Of a DNA stretch of 10,964 bases, positions 5,163 to 10,964 are shown one piece after another. Every line of letters begins with the position of its first letter. Position 1 is the first letter of the stretch. Source of the stretch: Desulfobulbus sp. (GTDB taxonomy: Bacteria > Pseudomonadota > Gammaproteobacteria > Burkholderiales > Rhodocyclaceae); assembly GCA_009782025.1 (NCBI GenBank), contig WQUQ01000218.1, positions 1-10,964 of the forward strand. Reading direction: 5' to 3'. The position numbers and the translations under genes are program-made. The notes beneath the pieces are model-generated. The model had not been told where the DNA came from, did no database searches, and worked only from the letters and a program-made list of their open reading frames with translations.

Positions 5163-6236
5163 ATGAACCTGCATCGTCCTTTGTTTTTTTTCCTGCTGAC
5201 CTTCAGCGCCGCGCTCCATGCCGCGCCCTCTCTCGATTTGTCGGCCGCGCAGCAGCGGGCGCTGGGTATCGAAACGGCGCCGGCCGGCAGCTTCGCCGCC
5301 ACCGGCAGTCGGCTGCCGGCGCGCGTGGTGGTGCCGCCGGCGCAGATGCGCGTGCTGGCGGCGCCGGTCGCCGGACGGGTGGATATGCTGGCGGTGGTGC
5401 CCGGCGAAGCGGTTCGCCGCGGCCAGGCGCTCGCGAGGCTCAGCAGCCCGCAGGCGCTCGAGTTGCGGCGCGACGTGCAGCAGTCGGCGGCGCAGGCGGC
5501 CCTGTGGCGGCAGAACTTGCAGCGCGATGAACAGCTTTTCGCCGAGGGCTTGATCGCCGAGTCGCGCCTCCTCGAGACGCGGGCGACGGCAAGCCAGGCC
5601 ATCGCCCAGCATGACGAACGCCGCCGCAGTCTGGAACTGGCCGGCGGCGATCATGGCAACCTCGGCGGCAAGCCCGGCGATCCCTTGTCGCTGGTCGCCC
5701 CGATCGACGGCGTCGTTCTGGCGCAGGAGGCGCAACTCGGGCAGCGCGTCGAGGCCGCCGCGCCGATTTACCGGGTGGCCCGCCTGTCGCCGCTGTGGCT
5801 TGAGATCCAGGCGCCGCTGAACCTGGCCGCCACCTTGCGCCCGGGCATGTCGCTGACGGTTTTCGTGCCGTCCTTGCAGGGCAAGCTGGTGGCCGTCGGG
5901 CGTTCCGTCGATCCCCTCAGTCAGGGCGTCCTGGTGCGCGGCGAAGTCGCCGCCGGGACGGAATTGCTGACGCCGGGCCAGGTGGTCGAAGTGCAAATCG
6001 ACAGCCATGCCGACCAGGGCATTCTCGTGCCGGCCCCCGCCATCATCCGCCACGAGGGCAAGCCGCTGGTTTTCGTCGTCGGCGATCAGCCAGGACGTTT
6101 CGTGGCGCGGCCGGTCACCATCCTCAGCCGGGGCGGCGGCGCCGCCCGGATCGAGGGCGTAGAGGCCGGCGAGCAGATCGTCATCAAAGGCGCCTCGTCG
6201 CTCAAGGCCATGCTCGATAGCCCCGGGGGCATGTGA
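5163..6236 (+). CDS. Periplasmic adaptor (membrane fusion protein) of a heavy-metal RND efflux system, CzcB/CusB family
   Basis: The 357-residue adaptor starts with a signal peptide (MNLHRPLFFFLLTFSAALHA, probable cleavage after A20). Next come a half lipoyl-like domain (APVAGRVDMLAVVPGEAVRRGQ), a short alpha-helical hairpin (about residues 95-160) and the second lipoyl half (SLVAPIDGVVLAQEAQLGQ). Beta-barrel and membrane-proximal domains follow to the C-terminus. Such proteins join the inner-membrane pump to the outer-membrane channel. The mature N-terminus lacks the methionine cluster of CusB and the histidine-rich stretch of some CzcB proteins, so it gives no copper signature. It is the first gene of a four-gene operon; its TGA overlaps the next ATG by one base (TGATG). 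I found no convincing promoter in 4967-5162 on this strand. No two-component or MerR regulator gene is adjacent. Confidence 0.87.
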   Translation: MNLHRPLFFFLLTFSAALHAAPSLDLSAAQQRALGIETAPAGSFAATGSRLPARVVVPPAQMRVLAAPVAGRVDMLAVVPGEAVRRGQALARLSSPQALELRRDVQQSAAQAALWRQNLQRDEQLFAEGLIAESRLLETRATASQAIAQHDERRRSLELAGGDHGNLGGKPGDPLSLVAPIDGVVLAQEAQLGQRVEAAAPIYRVARLSPLWLEIQAPLNLAATLRPGMSLTVFVPSLQGKLVAVGRSVDPLSQGVLVRGEVAAGTELLTPGQVVEVQIDSHADQGILVPAPAIIRHEGKPLVFVVGDQPGRFVARPVTILSRGGGAARIEGVEAGEQIVIKGASSLKAMLDSPGGM

Positions 6237-9200
6237 TGCTGGCGGCGCTCATTCGCTTTTCGCTGACCCAGCGCCTCTTGATCCTGGTGCTGACAGCGGG
6301 ATTGGCCGGGGCCGGCATCGAGGCTTTTCTCGGCCTGCCGATCGACGCTTTCCCGGATGTGTCGACGACCCAGGTCAAGATCATTTTGAAAGCGCCGGGG
6401 ATGACGCCGGAGGAGGTGGAAAAGCGCCTGGTGGTGCCGGTCGAGCAGGAGTTGCTGGGTATTCCCCGGCAGCGGCTGCTGCGCTCGATGTCCAAGTACG
6501 CGCTGACCGACATCACGCTCGATTTCGAGGATGGCACCGATATTTACTGGGCGCGCCAGCAGGTCGGCGAACGCCTAGCGGCGGCGATGGACAAGCTGCC
6601 GCCCGGCGTCAGCGGCGGCATGGCGCCGATCACCACGCCGCTGGGCGAGATGTTCATGTTCACGGTGGAAGGCGATCTGCCGCTCGATGAAAAGCGTTCC
6701 CTGCTCGAATGGGTGATCCGGCCGCAACTGCGCACCCTGCCCGGCGTCGCCGAAGTCAACAGTCTGGGCGGCGAAGTGCGGACTTTCGAGGTGGCGCCCA
6801 ATCCGCAATTGCTGGCCGCCCGCGGCCTGGCCTTGAGCGATCTGGAAGCGGCGCTGGCGGCGAACAACCGCAACGACGGCGCCGGCCGTCTGGCCGACGG
6901 CGAGGAGGCGCTCCTGGTGCGCGCCGAGGGCGCCATCGCCACGCTCGACGACGTGCGCGCCATCGTCGTTCGCGCCAACGGCGAGTCGATCGTCCGCATC
7001 GGCGATGTCGCCGGCGTTCATTTCGGCGCCCTGACCCGCTATGGCGCCGTGACCAAAAACGGCGAAGGCGAAGCGGTGCAGGGGCTGGTCCTCGGCCTGC
7101 GCGGCGCCAATGCCCAGGCCGTGGTCAATGGCGTGAAAAAGCGTCTGGCCGAGATCGCCCCCGGCCTGCCGGAAGGCGTGAGCATCGAGCCTTTCTACGA
7201 TCGCGGCACCCTGGTCGAGCGCGCGGTGGGCACCGTTTCCAAGGCGCTGTTCGAGGCCATCGTTCTGGTCATCCTGCTGTTGCTGGCTTTTCTCGGCAAT
7301 CTGCGCTCGGCGCTGATCGTCGCCCTGATGCTGCCCCTGTCGGCCCTGGCCACCTTCATTCTGATGCGCCTGTTCGGGCTGTCGGCCAACCTGATGAGTC
7401 TCGGCGGCCTGGCCATCGCCATCGGCATGCTGGTCGACGCGGCCGTCGTCGTCGTCGAGAACATCGAGAGCCAACTCGCCGACGCCGGGAAAAAACTGCC
7501 GACCCTGCACCTGATGTTGCGCGCCGCGCGCGAGGTGGCCGTGCCGGTGGCCTCGGGCATCGTCATCATCATCATCGTCTTTCTGCCGCTGCTCACCCTG
7601 CAAGGACTCGAAGGCAAGATGTTCGGGCCGGTGGCGATGACCATCGTCTTCGCCCTGTCGTCGTCCCTGCTCTTGTCGCTGACCGTGGTGCCGGTGCTGG
7701 CCTCTTACCTGATCCGCCGCGGCATGCACCATGAACCGTGGCTGGTGAGAAAGCTGGCCGCGCTCTACGATCGGGTGCTGACCTCGGCCCTGGCCCACAA
7801 CCGCTTCTATCTGATCGCCGCCGCCGCCGCCCTGCTTGCCGCCGCCGTGGCCTTTTTCGCCCTGGGCAAGAGCTTCATGCCGACGATGGACGAGGGCGAT
7901 CTCATCATGCAACTGGAAAAACTGCCCTCGATCGGCCTGGAACAAAGCATCGAACTCGACAGCCGCGTGCAGCAGGCGATCCTGGCCGCCGTGCCGGAAG
8001 TCAAGGCCATTGTCGCCAGGGCCGGGGCCGACGAACTGGGCCTCGACCCGATGGGCCTGAACCAGACCGATACCTTCATGGTCCTGAAGCCGCGCGCCGA
8101 GTGGCGCAATCCCGATCCGGCCTGGCTGGCCGACCAGTTGCGGGCGGTGATGGCCGATTTTCCGGGCATCGTCTACTCATTCACCCAGCCGATCGAAATG
8201 CGCGTCTCGGAAATGCTGACCGGGGTGCGCGGCGACCTGGCGGTGAAAATCTACGGCCCCGACCTGGCGCAATTGAACCGGCTGGCCGGCGAGATCGAGC
8301 AGTCGATCAAGAAGATACATGGAGCGGAGGATACCTTCACGTTGAAGAACGACGGCGTGCAGTACCTGAAGCTGGCGATCGACCGGCTGGCCGCCGGACG
8401 CCTCGGACTGAGCATCGAGGCCATCCAGAACGATCTGAAAACCCTGCTCGAAGGGCGCACCGTCGGCATGGTGATCGAGGCGGGGCGGCAGACGCCCGTC
8501 GTGCTGCGCAGCCCGAAACGCTGGCGCTCCTCGCCGGCGGATTTCAGCGAACTGCGCATCTCCCTGCCCGGCGGCGGCAGCGTGCCCCTGGCCGAGGTCG
8601 CCCGCATCGAGCGGGTCGACGGCCCGGTCAAGATCGACCGCGAGAATGCGCAGCGCTATGTGGTGGTTCAATCCAACGTCCGCGACCGCGATCTGGTCGG
8701 CTTCGTCGACGAGGCCAAGGCGGCGGTGGCGCGCGACGTCGACCTGCCGCCGGGCTACAGCCTGACCTGGGGCGGCCAGTTCGAGAACCAGCAGCGGGCG
8801 GCGGCGCGCCTGATGATCGTGGTGCCGGTGGCGCTGGCGCTGATTTTCTTCATCCTGTTCTCGACCTTCGGCTCGGTGCGCCAGGCGCTCCTGGTGCTGT
8901 CGAACATCCCCTTCGCCCTGGTCGGCGGCATTTTCGCCTTGCTGCTGACCGGCGAATACCTGTCCGTGCCGGCCTCCGTCGGCTTCATCGCGCTGCTCGG
9001 CGTCGCCGTGTTGAATGGCGTCGTCATGGTTTCCTATTTCAACCAGCTGCTGGCGCGCGGCCTGCCCATCGCCGAAGTGGTCGTCGACGGCGCACGCCGG
9101 CGGCTGCGCCCGGTGATGATGACCGCCTCGATTGCCACCTTCGGCCTGGTGCCGATGCTGTTCGCCAGCGGCCCCGGCTCCGAGGTGCAGCGGCCGCTGG

Positions 9201-9322
9201 CCATCGTCGTCATCGGCGGGCTGGTCACCTCGACGGCGCTGACGCTGGTGCTGCTGCCCATCCTGTTCCGCCGCTTCGGCGTTGTCCCCGGCCTGCCGGC
9301 GAAAGAGAAAACCGATGAATAA
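6236..9322 (+). CDS. Heavy-metal RND efflux pump, CzcA/CusA (HME) family
   Basis: The 1028-residue inner-membrane proton antiporter has the RND plan: TM1 at about 10-30, a periplasmic porter loop, TM2-6 from about 340, TM7 at about 524-544, a second loop, and TM8-12 from about 865. ATG 6236 is preferred over GTG 6233 because it forms the TGATG junction. HME features are clear: FPDVSTTQVKI near the N-terminus, TM4 LVDAAVVVVEN with D401 and E408, and the DPMGLNQTD and YSFTQPIEMR segments. The first aspartate of CzcA's TM4 triad is alanine (A395). CusA's TM lysine position reads RPVMMT (V960). CusA's copper methionines are replaced at two sites (E659, L725). It is therefore probably not a Cu/Ag pump; the substrate is likely a divalent metal, not determinable here. 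It overlaps the DUF3240 gene by 8 bp. Confidence 0.9.
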   Translation: MLAALIRFSLTQRLLILVLTAGLAGAGIEAFLGLPIDAFPDVSTTQVKIILKAPGMTPEEVEKRLVVPVEQELLGIPRQRLLRSMSKYALTDITLDFEDGTDIYWARQQVGERLAAAMDKLPPGVSGGMAPITTPLGEMFMFTVEGDLPLDEKRSLLEWVIRPQLRTLPGVAEVNSLGGEVRTFEVAPNPQLLAARGLALSDLEAALAANNRNDGAGRLADGEEALLVRAEGAIATLDDVRAIVVRANGESIVRIGDVAGVHFGALTRYGAVTKNGEGEAVQGLVLGLRGANAQAVVNGVKKRLAEIAPGLPEGVSIEPFYDRGTLVERAVGTVSKALFEAIVLVILLLLAFLGNLRSALIVALMLPLSALATFILMRLFGLSANLMSLGGLAIAIGMLVDAAVVVVENIESQLADAGKKLPTLHLMLRAAREVAVPVASGIVIIIIVFLPLLTLQGLEGKMFGPVAMTIVFALSSSLLLSLTVVPVLASYLIRRGMHHEPWLVRKLAALYDRVLTSALAHNRFYLIAAAAALLAAAVAFFALGKSFMPTMDEGDLIMQLEKLPSIGLEQSIELDSRVQQAILAAVPEVKAIVARAGADELGLDPMGLNQTDTFMVLKPRAEWRNPDPAWLADQLRAVMADFPGIVYSFTQPIEMRVSEMLTGVRGDLAVKIYGPDLAQLNRLAGEIEQSIKKIHGAEDTFTLKNDGVQYLKLAIDRLAAGRLGLSIEAIQNDLKTLLEGRTVGMVIEAGRQTPVVLRSPKRWRSSPADFSELRISLPGGGSVPLAEVARIERVDGPVKIDRENAQRYVVVQSNVRDRDLVGFVDEAKAAVARDVDLPPGYSLTWGGQFENQQRAAARLMIVVPVALALIFFILFSTFGSVRQALLVLSNIPFALVGGIFALLLTGEYLSVPASVGFIALLGVAVLNGVVMVSYFNQLLARGLPIAEVVVDGARRRLRPVMMTASIATFGLVPMLFASGPGSEVQRPLAIVVIGGLVTSTALTLVLLPILFRRFGVVPGLPAKEKTDE

Positions 9323-9617
9323 AGTCTTGCTGACCCTGGTCATGCCGGACGAACTGGCGCAGGAAATCAAAGACCTGCTGCTGTCCCGCCCCGACCTCAT
9401 CCACGGCTTCACCGCCACCCATGCCGAAGGCCGCGGCGCGACCGTCGAACTGGTCGAAGCCGGCGAACTGGTGGATGGCTACGCCTTGCGCACGGTGATT
9501 CGTTCCGCCGGCGACGAAAGCGCCATCCGCCAGATGCTGGCCCTCATCAAGCAGACCTTGCCGCACGGCAACATCTATTTCTGGCTGTCGCCGCTCATCG
9601 ACACGGGGTCGCTATGA
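9315..9617 (+). CDS. DUF3240 family protein, PII/CutA-like fold predicted
   Basis: This 100-residue soluble protein (MNKVLLTLVMPDELAQEIKDLL...) matches the small DUF3240 proteins often found in CzcA-type efflux operons. I recall the family being grouped with GlnB-like (PII, CutA1) ferredoxin-like folds. The pattern agrees: a first strand (KVLLTLVMP), a helix with EIKDLLL, a strand-turn with GFTATHAEGRG, strands around ATVELVEAGELVDGYALRTVI, a helix (ESAIRQMLALIKQ) and a last strand (GNIYFWLSPL). No signal peptide or membrane segment is present, so it should be cytosolic. H30, H36 and H84 are candidate metal ligands. The start at 9315 is chosen over one 33 bp upstream because of homology-like onset and moderate overlap. 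It overlaps the pump by 8 bp and the channel gene by 4 bp (ATGA). Function unproven; a sensor or modulator of the pump is inferred. Confidence 0.8.
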   Translation: MNKVLLTLVMPDELAQEIKDLLLSRPDLIHGFTATHAEGRGATVELVEAGELVDGYALRTVIRSAGDESAIRQMLALIKQTLPHGNIYFWLSPLIDTGSL

Positions 9618-10867
9618 AAAAACAGCTATCTGTCATCACCGCGGTTGCTGCACTCGCCGCCTGGACCAGCCTCGCCCACGCCGAATCATGGCCCGGCCTG
9701 CCGCCGGACGACATGGTGCAGCAAGCGCTGCAAAATCATCCCGATTCCCTGGCGGCGGCCAGCGAAGTGCGTCTGGAAACGGCCAGACGGGATCGCCTGG
9801 AAGCCGGTGAACACGAGTGGAACCTGAGCCTTGGCGGCCAGCAGCGGCAGATCAGCGGCAGCGACAAAGAGAAGTACACCGAATGGAACATCACGCTCGA
9901 ACGGCCGCTGCGCCTGCCGGACAAGGCCGCCACCGACGCCGAGATCGGCGCGGGCGGCATCGTCCGGGCGGAAACCGCCCTCGGCGACGCCTGGCACGAA
10001 ATCAAGCGGGATCTGCTCAAATCCTGGTTCGCCTGGTTGAAGGAAAGCGCCACCGCCGGACAATGGGCCACGCAGACCGAACTGCTCGAACGCCAGGCGC
10101 GGATGATCGAACGCCGCCGGCAACTGGGCGACGCGGCGCAGCGGGAGAGCGTCCAGGCCGCGGCCGCGCTGGCCCAGGCCCAGGCGCAAGCCATCCAGGC
10201 CGTCGCCCGGCAGCAGGCCGCCCGTGAAACACTGCGCCGCCGCTACCCGGCCCTGGCGCTCATCGAGCCGACGACCATCGGCGAACCGCCGCTGCCGACC
10301 GGCAGCGACGAGGAATGGCTAAGCGCGGTCGCCGAACACAGCCATGAACTCCTGCTCGCCCGCCAGCAAACCCGGCTGGCCGAACTGGCCGCCACGCGCC
10401 AACGTCAGGAGCGCACCCCCGATCCCAGCGTCGGGCTGGCCTTCGCCAACGAGCGCGGCGGCGAAGAAAAAATAGTCGGCGCCTTCATCCGCATTCCCCT
10501 GGCCGGCGGCGCGCGCCAGGCCGCCGAGCAGGGCGCGCAAGCCGCCGCCGACGCCGCCCGCTACCGCGAAGCGGCCGTGGCCCGGCAGATCGCCCTTTCC
10601 ACCGCCAACGCCGTGCACACCGCCCGCTCGGCGCATGCCGCCTGGCAAGCCAGCGAGTCGGCGGCAACGCAACAAGAACAGGCGGCCCACATGGCCTTTC
10701 GCGCCTACCAACTGGGCGAAGGCAGCCTCAACGACTGGCTGACCGCCCTGCGCCTCGCCCACGAAGCGCGACTCGCCAGCCGCGCCAGCCAACTCGACGC
10801 CCTGGAGCAGTTCTACCGCCTGCAACTCGACGCCCACCGGCTGTGGACATTCGGCGCGGAAGAGTAA
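9614..10867 (+). CDS. Outer-membrane efflux channel, TolC family (CzcC-like)
   Basis: The 417-residue protein is close to CzcC in length (about 418). It starts with a signal peptide (MKKQLSVITAVAALAAWTSLAHA, cleavage after A23) and carries two outer-membrane-factor repeats. Long alanine/glutamine-rich helices (ESVQAAAALAQAQAQAIQAVARQQAARETL and a second set near AHAAWQASESAATQQEQAA) form the periplasmic tunnel. LGEGSLNDWLTALRLAHEARL is the usual conserved C-terminal segment. No lipobox cysteine was seen, unlike CusC. It completes the adaptor-pump-channel set. Its ATG overlaps the DUF3240 stop (ATGA). The last base of its TAA stop is the first base of repeat B2. The normal length argues that the repeat did not truncate it. 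Confidence 0.87.
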   Translation: MKKQLSVITAVAALAAWTSLAHAESWPGLPPDDMVQQALQNHPDSLAAASEVRLETARRDRLEAGEHEWNLSLGGQQRQISGSDKEKYTEWNITLERPLRLPDKAATDAEIGAGGIVRAETALGDAWHEIKRDLLKSWFAWLKESATAGQWATQTELLERQARMIERRRQLGDAAQRESVQAAAALAQAQAQAIQAVARQQAARETLRRRYPALALIEPTTIGEPPLPTGSDEEWLSAVAEHSHELLLARQQTRLAELAATRQRQERTPDPSVGLAFANERGGEEKIVGAFIRIPLAGGARQAAEQGAQAAADAARYREAAVARQIALSTANAVHTARSAHAAWQASESAATQQEQAAHMAFRAYQLGEGSLNDWLTALRLAHEARLASRASQLDALEQFYRLQLDAHRLWTFGAEE

Positions 10868-10964
10868 TTCCATTTCTATTTCAAAAGGTAATTATTTGTA
10901 TGCCGGGCGGCACCAGCTTGTCATTCCGCGCGTAGTCGCGGAATCCATGCGGCGAGTGGATTCT
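10867..10964 (+). repeat. Element B copy 2 (B2), cut by the window end
   Basis: These 98 bases match 4045-4142 with two substitutions (C to A near the start, T to C in the hairpin loop). The copy has the same orientation as B1. It starts with ATTCCATTTCT directly on the stop codon of the channel gene and continues beyond the window, so its right end is not seen. The left arm of the core hairpin is complete. Confidence 0.8.

Noticed and set aside
9282..9314. Upstream start adding 11 residues to the DUF3240 protein
   Set aside because: The extra residues are basic and unlike the family's N-terminal strand, and would lengthen the overlap with the pump to 41 bp.
6575..9418. Long antisense frames (456 and 413 codons) and a 526-codon sense frame within the RND pump gene
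   Set aside because: All are composition-driven shadows (HHRHHH, GRRRR-type runs) of a gene with full family signatures; no independent motifs or start sites.

Overview
The window looks like a high-GC betaproteobacterial chromosome segment. A Rhodocyclales-type organism is my best guess, from the gene families (CysB, MsbA, cytochrome c', a CzcBA-DUF3240-CzcC efflux operon), the strong GC codon bias and the dense short palindromic repeats. The exact taxon cannot be fixed from the sequence alone. No rRNA, tRNA, CRISPR array or transposase gene is visible.

Layout, left to right. (1) At 1-61 there is a diverged copy of a hairpin repeat. (2) On the minus strand, an msbA-like lipid A flippase gene (1047-2885) overlaps by 4 bp a cysB-like LysR regulator gene (112-1050), so the two should be co-transcribed. 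(3) A short interspersed repeat, called A1 here (2932-3096), lies upstream of msbA. (4) A minus-strand toxin-antitoxin pair follows: a Phd/UPF0175-type antitoxin (3630-3989) and a DUF3368 PIN-like toxin (3124-3633), again with an ATGA overlap. (5) A 533-bp gene-free stretch (3990-4522) consists almost entirely of repeats: element B1 (4045-4214), then, one base later, element A2 (4216-4502), which is interrupted by a 123-bp insert carrying three hairpins. (6) A minus-strand cytochrome c'-type lipoprotein gene (4523-4966) has a good sigma70-like promoter at 5000-5027. (7) A divergent plus-strand heavy-metal RND efflux operon (5163-10867) encodes adaptor, inner-membrane pump, DUF3240 protein and outer-membrane channel, every junction overlapping by 1-8 bp. 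(8) A second copy of element B (B2) begins on the last base of the final stop codon and runs off the window.

Together the four efflux genes should form a tripartite metal/proton antiporter spanning both membranes, with the small DUF3240 protein as a candidate regulator made in step with it. Pump motifs argue against a copper/silver (CusA-type) substrate but do not match CzcA fully either. The repeats are the least explained part. A and B are different sequences that share the terminal motif ATTCCATTT...AAATGGAAT. They lie in direct orientation around two modules: A1/A2 around the toxin-antitoxin pair, and B1/B2 around the cytochrome plus efflux operon. This suggests repeat-bounded, possibly exchangeable cassettes.
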